Source: JAVJRN01 sp040218415 (lineage in GTDB: Bacteria > Bacteroidota > Bacteroidia > Cytophagales > Cyclobacteriaceae). From it: 64,000 nucleotides of DNA. How positions within the stretch are numbered: the stretch's first letter is position 1; the number at the start of each line of letters is the position of its first letter. The position numbers and the translations under genes are program-made. Positions 53,936-63,350 of the stretch are shown piece after piece. The notes beneath the pieces were generated by a model. That model did no database searches. It was not told the origin of the DNA and worked only from the letters and a program-made list of their open reading frames with translations. The DNA lies in the NCBI GenBank assembly GCA_040218415.1, contig JAVJRN010000060.1, positions 1-64,000 of the forward strand. Reading direction: 5' to 3'.

Positions 53936-55012
53936 TCAGTTTAATAACCAGTAAGCGGCCATAAAACCCGGTAAAAATTCCGTGGTGCAAAGGTAGGAAA
54001 TTATGAGGAGTTTTCTATGTGAATAATATTTAACAAATTTTAAGAAAAACCATAACTGAAAGAACAAAATAGCCACAATTACTAAAAACCGAGCCGAATC
54101 AAGAAAAAATTGATCTGCAACCGAATTAAAAGAAAAGTCAATTAGCACTAAAACAAAAGTAATTCCAGAGACGAAAGTCATGAAATGGATGAAGTCTTGA
54201 ACTTGAATATTTGGGAAGTTGCGTAAGTTGAAGACCTTAGCTAATAAAAGCGCCACAAAATACTTAGCTATGCAGAATAAAAAAAAGGCCAGACTAAGCA
54301 TCAACCAGAATGAGATAGCCGAAAATAAATTCTCTTGAGGAATATTAAATAAGCCCAGCTCTGCATTGATTACCAATAGCAACCCTGACAAAAACAAACT
54401 CAGGAACAAAAGAGCAAACAAATTATCCGGTGAAATAAACTTACTATAACTGTTTTGAGCGACAACAGCTCTAATCTTAAAATTAAATGGGTTTCGCAAT
54501 GACTTTCTAAATTTTAGATAGAAAGACTGCCTATACAATGCACCTAATACTAATACGATGACAGTATAAACCATTAAAAAATCATGCAGCCAATCCCCTT
54601 CCGTTCTTGACACTAATACTCCATTTTTAGAGTTCTCTTGTGAAATTAGGCTAGTACTTAGTCTCGATAAATTTGATGAAGATATTCTCAAATAAGAAGT
54701 GTCTGCGTCGTTTAATTCGAGAAATTTAGAAGACTCTATTTGAATACAGCCTGATTTTATTTCTGCAAAAATCAGTTGGTTATCAATCCAGACGTCATAT
54801 TCGTCTTCATTACAAATTTCAATTGTTCCTGATTCGTTTTTTGTGATAAATAAATAAATAGCGTTGCTCTCTATCTCCCCCAGTACCGGAATAAATACTT
54901 CTCCCTTTTTTTGAAACCAATGGTATTTAAGGAAAGAATTATTGTCTCCTTCCTGACCAAAGAGCTTTGAAATAGTAAAAAAACAAAGAATTAGAAATAT
55001 GTTTCTCATCAA
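53936..55012 (-). CDS. DUF4271 multi-pass membrane protein
   Basis: This 358-residue protein has a signal peptide, an extracytoplasmic beta-rich domain (about 20-130) and about seven membrane helices from residue 145 on. Pattern and placement next to hemD match DUF4271 proteins of Bacteroidota, whose function is unknown to me. It overlaps the end of the Omp85 gene by 4 bases and lies 33 bases before hemD, so a shared operon is likely. Confidence 0.75.
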   Translation of the reverse strand: MMRNIFLILCFFTISKLFGQEGDNNSFLKYHWFQKKGEVFIPVLGEIESNAIYLFITKNESGTIEICNEDEYDVWIDNQLIFAEIKSGCIQIESSKFLELNDADTSYLRISSSNLSRLSTSLISQENSKNGVLVSRTEGDWLHDFLMVYTVIVLVLGALYRQSFYLKFRKSLRNPFNFKIRAVVAQNSYSKFISPDNLFALLFLSLFLSGLLLVINAELGLFNIPQENLFSAISFWLMLSLAFFLFCIAKYFVALLLAKVFNLRNFPNIQVQDFIHFMTFVSGITFVLVLIDFSFNSVADQFFLDSARFLVIVAILFFQLWFFLKFVKYYSHRKLLIISYLCTTEFLPGFMAAYWLLN

Positions 55013-56622
55013 AATTTGGATATAAAACCTATGTGAACCTTAGATTCTGACAGATTTATAGGTTTGCTCTGTTCCTTTCCCTGAGCCAAAGCAAAGTTAA
55101 GCAAGCCTGTCTTAGTTTGCAGGCTAAATCCCAAGCCAAATCCGAAGGGTAAAAGTCGATCTTGATCGCTAATAGCAAACATCACATCCTGAAATACATA
55201 GAAATATGATCTGGATTGGAAGTATTGTCGAATCTCTGACCTATTAAGCATATAGCTATCAACAAAAAACACATTTTCATTGAACCCTCTTAAAGAATAT
55301 AGACCACCTATACGATACCTTTCATTTTCGAATACTTGATTCGTCTGGAATGAACCAAAAGTTAGTGCGTTAAAGAGTTTTAATCTTTTGGTCATGGAAA
55401 TCTGATTTCGAATTTTGAAATCGAGTTTAAATAAAACCGTATTTGGTTCTTCAACCAAGAGTTGGTTTGCGTTATCGATATCCACACTTTTTAACCCAAA
55501 AGCAAAGCCAGCCTTGAAATCAAATTTATCGCCAAAAGCAAAAGGTCTATTTACAGAAGCCAGTTGATAGGTAATAGCGTATGCACTGATTTTGGATGGG
55601 TATACTAAGGTTTCCCTCAAATTTTGAATGCTGGTTTCGATTATTGTACCCGTCCTCCTTGAATACTCAAAAAACAACTTGCCTTTGCCCAGATAAGTAC
55701 CAATCCCTAATTGTAGCGTTTGGTTGAGAAAAGTGGTGTCTTGCTTTAAGAGTCCAAAATCAAACCGAAATAATAATGGCGTGCCGGCAATAAATGGATG
55801 AAAGTAATCTATCTCCAATGATTGGGATTGATCGCCGAACCTATTCCAAGTCATATCAAGACTCTTGGCGCTCTGAAATAAATTAACCAATTGGATATCA
55901 AGAAAGCCAGTCACTAATATGTCGTCGGTCACACTTTGCCTTGGCAAGAGACCAATTACTCCTTCAAAAGAATTGGTTTGTGTTTCTTTTAGCTCAAGTT
56001 GAATGGTTGCCAGATTATTTTCAAAATAGATCGAAGGAGCTTTTGCTAGTTCAACAGAGGCAAACCTCTCCATTTTTTTTGTCAACTGCTGGAAGTTTTC
56101 CTCCGAGTACGGTTTGCCATACTCCATATCCAACGTCTGCTCCAGCAATTGCCGAGAAATAATTCCCTTATTATATCTGATAGAATCATAAGTTATCGAA
56201 GGTCCTCTATCTATAAATATATTTTGCGTGCCAATGACTTCCATCAAATTCAGGGTGGTGTACGGATAGCCGTGGCTCGTCCAATAGCGAAGTTGTTGTT
56301 CTATTCCCTTCCAAGGTTTTCTAATATTGGTTGGACTCGCCGTGCCGTTTTCGTAATAGATTGAGTCAAGATCAATGCTTTCTCTAGATCCTAAATATAG
56401 GAATAAGGTATCCGAAGAAATACTATCCAAATTGGCAAAAGGATAACCTGATTTCCACTGGTTCATTTTCCAGCTTTGAATCTTTATAGACAACTCAGCC
56501 GAATCTTGAACCTCTATTTTTCTAATCGGTTCATTGGGAACTTTAAGAAAATAGTCTTGTGCAAATGAGCCATATATAGACATCAAAAGGAAACAAACAA
56601 AAACCAATCGAATAGTTAGCAA
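55009..56622 (-). CDS. Omp85-superfamily outer-membrane barrel with a short N-terminus
   Basis: This 537-residue protein has a signal peptide, an N-terminal part with at least one POTRA-like domain (about 130-215, ISRQLLEQTLDMEYGKPYSEENFQQL) and a C-terminal 16-strand-type barrel. The segment YRIGGLYSLRGFNEN holds the (V/L)RGF signature of loop 6. It is shorter than BamA (about 800) and resembles TamA/ShlB-like transporters. It starts a minus-strand run with the DUF4271 gene, hemD and the T9SS genes, which suggests an envelope role. The cargo is unknown. Confidence 0.8.
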   Translation of the reverse strand: MLTIRLVFVCFLLMSIYGSFAQDYFLKVPNEPIRKIEVQDSAELSIKIQSWKMNQWKSGYPFANLDSISSDTLFLYLGSRESIDLDSIYYENGTASPTNIRKPWKGIEQQLRYWTSHGYPYTTLNLMEVIGTQNIFIDRGPSITYDSIRYNKGIISRQLLEQTLDMEYGKPYSEENFQQLTKKMERFASVELAKAPSIYFENNLATIQLELKETQTNSFEGVIGLLPRQSVTDDILVTGFLDIQLVNLFQSAKSLDMTWNRFGDQSQSLEIDYFHPFIAGTPLLFRFDFGLLKQDTTFLNQTLQLGIGTYLGKGKLFFEYSRRTGTIIETSIQNLRETLVYPSKISAYAITYQLASVNRPFAFGDKFDFKAGFAFGLKSVDIDNANQLLVEEPNTVLFKLDFKIRNQISMTKRLKLFNALTFGSFQTNQVFENERYRIGGLYSLRGFNENVFFVDSYMLNRSEIRQYFQSRSYFYVFQDVMFAISDQDRLLPFGFGLGFSLQTKTGLLNFALAQGKEQSKPINLSESKVHIGFISKF

Positions 56623-56656
56623 GGCTCACTAGTTTTACATGTTACAACTCGATCTG

Positions 56657-57787
56657 ATGGCTGGCATTTATATACATATACCATACTGCAAACAGGCATG
56701 TCATTATTGTGACTTTCACTTTTCCACCAATCAGAAAAGTAAAGATGCGATGATTCGGGCGATGTTGGTAGAAATTGAATGGCAAAAAGGCTATTTAAAT
56801 GAAAAGGTAAGTACAATATATTTTGGAGGCGGTACGCCTTCACTGCTAAGTGGTGATGAAATAACAACCATCATCGATCATATTTATAGGCATTTTGAAT
56901 GTGACAGCAATGTAGAAATAACACTAGAGGCGAATCCTGATGACCTGACTTTGGAAAAACTTCGTGACCTTAAAAATTCCCAAGTAAACAGGCTAAGTAT
57001 CGGTATTCAAACTTTTGACGAGGAAAGGCTTAAATATATCAATCGGGCTCACCACACAATCGAAGCAGTTAATTCTGTAAAATATGCTCAAGATATCGGC
57101 TTTACCAATTTGAGTATTGACCTTATCTATGCTATTCCGCCAGAGGATATGGGTTACTGGCAGCTTGACTTATCAAAGGCAATCCAGCTAGATGTACCAC
57201 ATATCTCATTGTATGGGTTGACAATCGAACCTAAAACAGCTTTTGGAGTTCAGATGAAAAAAGGACTATTCAATGAAATAAGTGAAGATACTGCGACTCG
57301 TCAATATAAGTATGCTATTGATTTTCTGAAATCTTCTGGGTACGAACATTATGAAGTGGCCAACTTTTCTAAGCCCGGTTTTAGATCAAAACATAATAAC
57401 GCCTATTGGAATCAAAAACCTTACCTCGGTATTGGGCCTGGAGCACATTCATTTAATGGAGACTCCAGACAATACAATATCAGAAATAATGGGGCTTACA
57501 TTAAAAGTATGATGGAAGAATCAGTAGTTCCTTTTGAAAAAGAAATGCTTTCACCAACACAAAAAATCAATGAATTTATACTAACTCGACTTAGAACATC
57601 GGAAGGAATTGACTTATCTCGCTTACTCGAGAAATATTCCTTTGATATGATGAAAGAAAAGCCGAAAGTGATAAGGCAATTGACTCATCAAGGATTGATC
57701 GAGAAAAAAGGCGAGTCTATCGTATTGTCTCTCGAAGGTTTAATGGTTGCTGACGAAATAGCATTAATATTATTCCTAGAAGATTAA
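56657..57787 (+). CDS. hemW: Radical SAM protein HemW (coproporphyrinogen oxidase-like)
   Basis: The start is set at 56657 because MAGIYIHIPYCKQACHYCDFHF is the usual N-terminus; an in-frame ATG 18 bases upstream adds only MLQLDL. The 376-residue protein has the CX3CX2C cluster motif, FGGGTPSLL, NRLSIGIQTF and the HemW C-terminal helix region. HemW is a heme chaperone rather than a true HemN. Only 34 bases separate it from the divergent Omp85 gene. Confidence 0.93.
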   Translation: MAGIYIHIPYCKQACHYCDFHFSTNQKSKDAMIRAMLVEIEWQKGYLNEKVSTIYFGGGTPSLLSGDEITTIIDHIYRHFECDSNVEITLEANPDDLTLEKLRDLKNSQVNRLSIGIQTFDEERLKYINRAHHTIEAVNSVKYAQDIGFTNLSIDLIYAIPPEDMGYWQLDLSKAIQLDVPHISLYGLTIEPKTAFGVQMKKGLFNEISEDTATRQYKYAIDFLKSSGYEHYEVANFSKPGFRSKHNNAYWNQKPYLGIGPGAHSFNGDSRQYNIRNNGAYIKSMMEESVVPFEKEMLSPTQKINEFILTRLRTSEGIDLSRLLEKYSFDMMKEKPKVIRQLTHQGLIEKKGESIVLSLEGLMVADEIALILFLED

Positions 57788-57805
57788 ATAGATTAATTTT
57801 AAAAA

Positions 57806-58171
57806 ATGGACCCAGAATTAAAGAAGGCGGTCATGCTACTTAAATCCCTGATATTTCACTATCATGGATTAGATGATGAAGAAAAAGCGATGTTGGAAAA
57901 TGCCGCAATGAAGTATCATGCCGAAAAAGAATTATCATGGGCCAATGATTTTATAGCTGAAGATTATCTTTCAGCCTACGAGCGTTCAAAGGAGTTTTTG
58001 AGTAAAAACTTTAGAAAACTAGACCAAAAAACACAACTCCTCTATCTTTCTGAGGTATGGGAGGAGAATCATGAAAAAGGGTATGTTACCGAAATGGAAA
58101 CCACGGCCATGATCAACCTTTCCAAAGACTGGCATATTGAAAAAGAATTCTTAAGTTTTATCAACGAATAA
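57806..58171 (+). CDS. Small acidic helical protein of unknown function
   Basis: This 121-residue soluble protein is alpha-helical and charged, with no signal peptide. The end, KGYVTEMETTAMINLSKDWHIEKEFL, is a little like the TerB-type EF-less helical fold, but I do not assign it. It follows hemW by 18 bases and ends against the convergent response-regulator gene, so it is probably co-transcribed with hemW. Confidence 0.7.
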   Translation: MDPELKKAVMLLKSLIFHYHGLDDEEKAMLENAAMKYHAEKELSWANDFIAEDYLSAYERSKEFLSKNFRKLDQKTQLLYLSEVWEENHEKGYVTEMETTAMINLSKDWHIEKEFLSFINE

Positions 58172-58885
58172 CTAAAGACTCATCCTGTCTTTAAACCTTG
58201 CTGCTTGCCTTCTACTTACTTCAATTTTCTCCCCACCTTTCAGTTGTACTAATAGACCTCCGTTAAACCAAGTATCAATATTTTCAACCCACCCGAGATT
58301 GATAATATGTTTGCGACTTGCCCTGAAAAAGGTGCGACTATCTAGTCTCTCGTCGAGGGCGTTCAAGCTTTTATGGATCATTGGTTTATTTCCTGCAAAA
58401 TAGACTTTTATATAGTTACCGTCAGACTCGAATAAACGCACATCCGCCAGTTTTACAAACCAGCATTTATCTCCATCTTTCACAAAAACCTGATCGTCAC
58501 TTCCTAAAGTTTTGCGCTCATGAAATTGATCTTTGGTACTTTCCACCCGAATCTTTTTTAGTGCATCCGAAAGCCTCTCAGGCTGTATCGGCTTTAGCAA
58601 ATAATCTAGTGCATTGACCTCAAACGCCTTAAGAGCAAACTCATCATAGGCGGTCGTAAATATCACATTAGGAATTTTGTCAAGCTTTTCTAAAAAATCA
58701 AACCCTGACTTACCCGGCATGTTGATATCCAAAAAGACAAGATCTGGCTTCAGGTTTTGATACTGTTCCAAAGCATCATCGACATCCGTTGCTTCTCCAA
58801 CTATTTCTACTTCAGGATGTACCTCAAGCAACGTGCTCAATTCTTTTCTTGCTAGTCTTTCATCATCTACAATGAGTGCCTTCAT
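58172..58885 (-). CDS. LytTR-family response regulator
   Basis: This 237-residue regulator has a receiver domain (1-120) with phospho-acceptor Asp in DLVFLDINMPGKSG and Lys in LLKPIQP, and a LytTR DNA-binding domain (about 140-237, VRLFESDGNYIKVYF, SLNALDERLDSRTFFRASRKHIIN). It overlaps the kinase gene by 4 bases, so they form a cognate pair. Targets are not visible. Confidence 0.95.
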   Translation of the reverse strand: MKALIVDDERLARKELSTLLEVHPEVEIVGEATDVDDALEQYQNLKPDLVFLDINMPGKSGFDFLEKLDKIPNVIFTTAYDEFALKAFEVNALDYLLKPIQPERLSDALKKIRVESTKDQFHERKTLGSDDQVFVKDGDKCWFVKLADVRLFESDGNYIKVYFAGNKPMIHKSLNALDERLDSRTFFRASRKHIINLGWVENIDTWFNGGLLVQLKGGEKIEVSRRQAARFKDRMSL

Positions 58886-59907
58886 AATGTTTTGGGTAAT
58901 ACTATTTGAGTGAGAACTGTTTTTTTATCTTCATTCGCAATTGAAAAACTGGCTTCTTCTCCAAAAATCAACTCTAGCCTTTTCCGAGTATTGCTCAATC
59001 CATAACCAATAGGAGCCATAGAATTGTTTTCGGTAATTTGGCCGCCATTCCTGATAGAGATTAATAACTTATTGTGGTCAACTTTTGTGTGGATTGAAAT
59101 CATACCTCCACCCCTTAACGTAGAAATGCCATGTTTGATACCATTTTCAACCAAAGTTTGTATCATTAATGGCGGGATAAGAAACTCATCAGAGTTTGGG
59201 TCAATTTCCAAGGCCGTTTGGAGACGCTCCTCATACCTAATGCCCTCTAGCTGTAAGTAATCCTTGACTGTAGCGAGTTCCTCGGAAAAAGTAACCATTC
59301 TTTGTCGGTCTACAGTTAAAGAATTGCGAAGAATATTTGATAGTTGTGTGATCGCTTTTTTAGACTTGATAGGGTCTTCGTCTACCAACGCCCTAATGCT
59401 ATTCAATGCATTAAAAATAAAATGTGGGTTGAGCTGAGAACGAAGGTTTTTTAGTTCAATTTCTTTTGCCGCGGCTTCATATTTCAAGGAGTTATTATAT
59501 CGCTCGAAATAATGGAAGGTTAGGTAGATCAACGACCACAACACATAAATAATCATTGGCCCAAAGACATTAAGTGTCATTGGTAATATCATAAAGTCCC
59601 TAGAAGTCAACTCCCCAGTAAATGCAGCAAACGCAAGAAGGAAGGAATAATTGAATAAGCTCAACAAGAATACAAGAAAAATAATACGGGGTATTAGTTT
59701 CAACCACTGCAAGGCAAGCCAGCCATTGCTGATCAAGATAAACCGCAGCAAATGAGTAGAGCCAATATAAAAAAGCACCTGAAGAAATTCACCTACAATA
59801 TGGTTCATATCTGGTGTTTGGGCAGTAGCGTACAAGAATAGCTGGAGTGACCCGTAAAAAGACCATCCAAATATTTGGCATAACCAATAAATCTTTTTCT
59901 TATTCAT
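58882..59907 (-). CDS. LytS-type sensor histidine kinase
   Basis: The start is taken at 59907 (MNKKKIYWLCQIFGW); a start 18 bases upstream adds MAGRAL. The 341-residue protein has four membrane helices, a short linker and a His_kinase domain with phospho-site His in LRSQLNPHFIFNALN and the ATPase N-box LVENGIKHGI, plus GYGLSNTRKRLELIFG. It phosphorylates the regulator encoded next to it. The ligand is unknown, as there is no extracytoplasmic domain of any size. Confidence 0.93.
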   Translation of the reverse strand: MNKKKIYWLCQIFGWSFYGSLQLFLYATAQTPDMNHIVGEFLQVLFYIGSTHLLRFILISNGWLALQWLKLIPRIIFLVFLLSLFNYSFLLAFAAFTGELTSRDFMILPMTLNVFGPMIIYVLWSLIYLTFHYFERYNNSLKYEAAAKEIELKNLRSQLNPHFIFNALNSIRALVDEDPIKSKKAITQLSNILRNSLTVDRQRMVTFSEELATVKDYLQLEGIRYEERLQTALEIDPNSDEFLIPPLMIQTLVENGIKHGISTLRGGGMISIHTKVDHNKLLISIRNGGQITENNSMAPIGYGLSNTRKRLELIFGEEASFSIANEDKKTVLTQIVLPKTL

Positions 59908-59961
59908 AAGCGCCCTACCTGCCAATCATTTCTCTTTTTTAATCACGATTCGCATCACCTT

Positions 59962-59991
59962 CAAAATTAATGACTAAAATCTTACCTCAAT
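59962..59991 (-). promoter_or_regulatory. Promoter of the LytS/LytT operon
   Basis: On the minus strand ATTG, an 18-base spacer and TAATTTTG resemble TTTG-N19-TAnnTTTG, with the -7 box an exact match. It lies about 55 bases upstream of the kinase start at 59907. Confidence 0.5.
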
Positions 59992-60171
59992 CCATAGTAT
60001 TCATGGTTTACTTTTTTTCTCCACCAATGGCAGTAATCTGGTTTTAAATGAGCCATTGATACATTGAAGGAACTCAAATGTTTTTATGTAAATAATATCT
60101 AGAAACTCTACAACTTGAAAGATTCTTCTGCGTACAATACCACAGGACTATAAAAACAAAATATAATTAGG

Positions 60172-60468
60172 ATGAATACGCTTTTACTAATGCTTTTCAT
60201 TGCACTAGGCAGTGACGAAGCTACACCTTTAAACAAGCCAGACACGGAATTACTTAATTCTATCACAAGTGAGCGCCGCTTGTTTGCCTCCATTGAGCAA
60301 ATTACTAAAGAGCAGGTTCACATTATCGATCTTGAGGATAACACGGTTGAAGAGTTTGGATTTCAAGAACTCATTGAAAACGAATTGAGTGTAGAGCAAA
60401 CCATTGAATTAGAAAAAGCAGACTTGATGTTAGAGTATCAAGGTGATTTATACTATCTGAAAGGATAA
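60172..60468 (+). CDS. Small exported protein of unknown function
   Basis: This 98-residue protein has a hydrophobic N-terminus (MNTLLLMLFIALGSDEA) that could be a short signal peptide, then an acidic body (ITKEQVHIIDLEDNTVEEFGFQELIENEL). No family is recognised. It is followed at once by a good terminator and is alone between divergent and convergent genes, which supports a real short transcript. Confidence 0.65.
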   Translation: MNTLLLMLFIALGSDEATPLNKPDTELLNSITSERRLFASIEQITKEQVHIIDLEDNTVEEFGFQELIENELSVEQTIELEKADLMLEYQGDLYYLKG

Positions 60469-60470
60469 TT

Positions 60471-60495
60471 AAAATGCCAGCGTTGCTGGCATTTT
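60471..60495. terminator. Bidirectional terminator between the small gene and uvrA
   Basis: AAAATGCCAGC-GTT-GCTGGCATTTT forms a perfect 11-bp stem with T-runs on both strands. It lies 3 bases after the small gene's stop and directly at the uvrA stop. Confidence 0.9.
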
Positions 60496-63345
60496 TTATA
60501 ACTCTTCCTTCAAAAACTTCCCAGTATGGCTCACTTTAGAGTTAGCTACCTGTTCGGGCGTACCCTCAGCAATAATTTGCCCGCCTTTATCTCCACCTTC
60601 TGGGCCTACATCTATCACGTAATCAGATACTTTGATCACATCCAGATTATGCTCAATAATCAGTACGGAATTACCTTTATCCACAAGCTTATTGAGAACC
60701 TCAAGCAGGTGCTTAATATCTTGGAAATGAAGACCAGTCGTGGGCTCATCTAAAATATAGAACGTTTTCCCTGTGTCTCGTTTCGAAAGTTCAGTGGCTA
60801 GTTTAACACGCTGTGCCTCTCCACCAGAGAGTGTGGTAGCATGCTGCCCAAGAGAGATATAACCAAGACCTACTTCTTGGAGAGTGTCAATTTTCTTCAA
60901 AATTCTTGGCTGATTTTCAAAAAAAATGACGGCCTGTTCCACAGTCATATCAAGAATATCTGATATGGATTTTCCTTTGAATCGAACCTCCAAGGTCTCT
61001 CGGTTATATCTTTTTCCCTTACATGTTTCACAAGGTACATGCACATCTGGCAAAAAGTCCATTTCGATCACTCTCATACCTCCACCTTGACAAGTCTCGC
61101 AGCGCCCTCCTTTGACATTAAAGGAAAACCGTCCCGGCTTATAGCCTCTAATCTTAGATTCCTGAAGTTCGGAAAATAATGAGCGTATCTCTGTGAAAAC
61201 TCCTGTGTAAGTGGCAGGGTTCGATCTTGGCGTTCGGCCTATGGGCGATTGATCTACCTCTATTACTTTGTCGAGATGTTCCAATCCAGTGATTCCCTTG
61301 TGGGGTAGAGCATCAGCCCTAGAATTATAAAAGAACTTTCTAAGCTCTGGATATAAAGTTTCATGAATTAGAGAAGACTTTCCGCTTCCTGATACCCCGG
61401 TTACACAAATCATTTTTCCTAAAGGTAAAGTCAGGTTGACATTTTTTAGGTTATGCCCTGTGGCTCCCTTCAGTTTAAGGACTTCTCCGCTACCCGCTCT
61501 CCTTTTTTCAGGTACCGCAATTTCAACTTCCCCATTTAGATATTTCGCGGTGAGTGTATTGTTCTTCACGAAAGATGCTGGCTTTTCTGCTGCCACTATT
61601 TGACCTCCATGTCTACCAGCACCTGGGCCAATATCTACAATAAAATCAGAAGCCAGCATCATGTCTTTGTCATGTTCTACAACTATGACAGTATTGCCAA
61701 GGTCTCGCAAATCCTTCAGCGCCTGAATAAGCTTTACATTGTCGCGCTGATGGAGGCCAATACTTGGCTCATCCAGAATATAAAGCACATTGACTAACTG
61801 TGTACCTATTTGAGTTGCCAGCCGAATTCTCTGCGCCTCTCCTCCTGAAAGCGTTCGCAATGATCTGTTTAAACTCAAATAATCCAACCCGACATCCAGT
61901 AGGAATCCAACTCTTTTGCGCAGCTCCTTCAGAATTTCCGAACCTATTAGGTTCTGCTTTTCATCCATGCGGCTTTCGAGATCGACGAGCCACTCTCCAA
62001 GTGCAGTTACGCTCATTTCCGCCAACTCACCGATATGTTTATTATCTATCTTAAAATGTAAGGATTCCTTCTTAAGCCGGTATCCTTCGCAAGATGGACA
62101 AAGTTTAATATCGGTATATTCCTGTACCCATTTTTGGATTTTATCTGTACCAGAGTCTTTCTGCTTTTCGAGAAATTTGATAATTCCCTCGAATTTGGTA
62201 TCCCAGTCGGTTCCTGGATACTTGACTGAACTCACTGCGATCGGCACATCGTCACCGTTCATTAACACATCAAGCGTTTCCTTCGGTATATTTTTAATCG
62301 GTGTAGTCAGGTTCACTTTACTCTTTTTGAGTATCGCCTCTATCTTCTTAAATATCCAAATATCCCTGTATTCACCTAATGGAGCAATCCCTCCACGGCT
62401 GATACTCAAACTGCGATCGGGTATGACAGAATCAATAGAAATCTCCTCTATCACACCAAGTCCATTGCAGGATTGGCAGGCTCCATAAGGTGAGTTAAAT
62501 GAAAAGTTGTTGGGCGCAGGTTCATCATAACTTAGGCCCGACTCTGGATCCATTAAGTTTTTAGAAAAATAATCGAGCTTACCCGCTGAATCAAGTACCA
62601 TCATTATACCATTACCCTGCTTAAAGGCCGTTTGGATTGAGCCTCTAATCCTTTTTTCGTCCTTAGCACTTACTGCTATCCGATCAACAACAATCTCTAT
62701 ATCATGTGTTTTGTAGCGGTCAACCTGCATTTTTGGAGCAATATCAAGCACTTCCCCATCGACCCGGACTTTGGTAAAACCAAGCTTTCTGACCTGTACA
62801 AACAACTCCCTGTAATGGCCTTTTCTCCCTTTGACCACTGGCGCAAGAAGTATTAGTTTTTGACCATCGTAGGTGCTGAGTATAGCGCTAAGTATTTGCT
62901 GTTCGGATTGCTTCTGCATCCGGTTGCCTGTCAAATAGGAATATGCGTGACCTGCTCTGGCAAAAAATAGTCTGAAAAAATCATAGATCTCTGTAACTGT
63001 GCCTACTGTAGATCGCGGGTTTCGCGAGGTGGTTTTTTGCTCGATAGAAATTACCGGACTCAAGCCGTTGATTTTATCAACATCCGGCCTTTCCATGTTG
63101 CCTATAAAAGATCTTGCATAGGCGGAAAAACTTTCCATGTATCTGCGCTGACCTTCGGCATAGATGGTGTCAAATGCCAAAGAAGATTTTCCACTTCCGG
63201 AAATCCCCGTGATAACAACCAGCTTGTTTCTCGGAATATTCAAAGAAACATCTTTTAAGTTATGCTCTCTGGCACCATATATTTCAATGGATGGTTCCTC
63301 TATTACTATTGATTTATTCAACTCTTGCTCCGCTACCTCGCTCAC
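60496..63345 (-). CDS. uvrA: Excinuclease ABC subunit A
   Basis: This 949-residue DNA-damage sensor has two ABC ATPase modules with Walker A GISGSGKSSLAFDT and GVSGSGKSSLIHET, two LSGGEAQR signatures and zinc motifs CQSCNGLG and CETCQGGGMR...CETCKGKR. Length is normal. It acts with UvrB and with the UvrC encoded 13 kb away. It follows the LOG-family gene by 5 bases in the same direction. Confidence 0.98.
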   Translation of the reverse strand: MSEVAEQELNKSIVIEEPSIEIYGAREHNLKDVSLNIPRNKLVVITGISGSGKSSLAFDTIYAEGQRRYMESFSAYARSFIGNMERPDVDKINGLSPVISIEQKTTSRNPRSTVGTVTEIYDFFRLFFARAGHAYSYLTGNRMQKQSEQQILSAILSTYDGQKLILLAPVVKGRKGHYRELFVQVRKLGFTKVRVDGEVLDIAPKMQVDRYKTHDIEIVVDRIAVSAKDEKRIRGSIQTAFKQGNGIMMVLDSAGKLDYFSKNLMDPESGLSYDEPAPNNFSFNSPYGACQSCNGLGVIEEISIDSVIPDRSLSISRGGIAPLGEYRDIWIFKKIEAILKKSKVNLTTPIKNIPKETLDVLMNGDDVPIAVSSVKYPGTDWDTKFEGIIKFLEKQKDSGTDKIQKWVQEYTDIKLCPSCEGYRLKKESLHFKIDNKHIGELAEMSVTALGEWLVDLESRMDEKQNLIGSEILKELRKRVGFLLDVGLDYLSLNRSLRTLSGGEAQRIRLATQIGTQLVNVLYILDEPSIGLHQRDNVKLIQALKDLRDLGNTVIVVEHDKDMMLASDFIVDIGPGAGRHGGQIVAAEKPASFVKNNTLTAKYLNGEVEIAVPEKRRAGSGEVLKLKGATGHNLKNVNLTLPLGKMICVTGVSGSGKSSLIHETLYPELRKFFYNSRADALPHKGITGLEHLDKVIEVDQSPIGRTPRSNPATYTGVFTEIRSLFSELQESKIRGYKPGRFSFNVKGGRCETCQGGGMRVIEMDFLPDVHVPCETCKGKRYNRETLEVRFKGKSISDILDMTVEQAVIFFENQPRILKKIDTLQEVGLGYISLGQHATTLSGGEAQRVKLATELSKRDTGKTFYILDEPTTGLHFQDIKHLLEVLNKLVDKGNSVLIIEHNLDVIKVSDYVIDVGPEGGDKGGQIIAEGTPEQVANSKVSHTGKFLKEEL

Positions 63346-63350
63346 TTGTT

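Noticed and set aside
61916..62488. Plus-strand frame of 190 codons inside uvrA
   Set aside because: It is the antisense shadow of a highly conserved gene.
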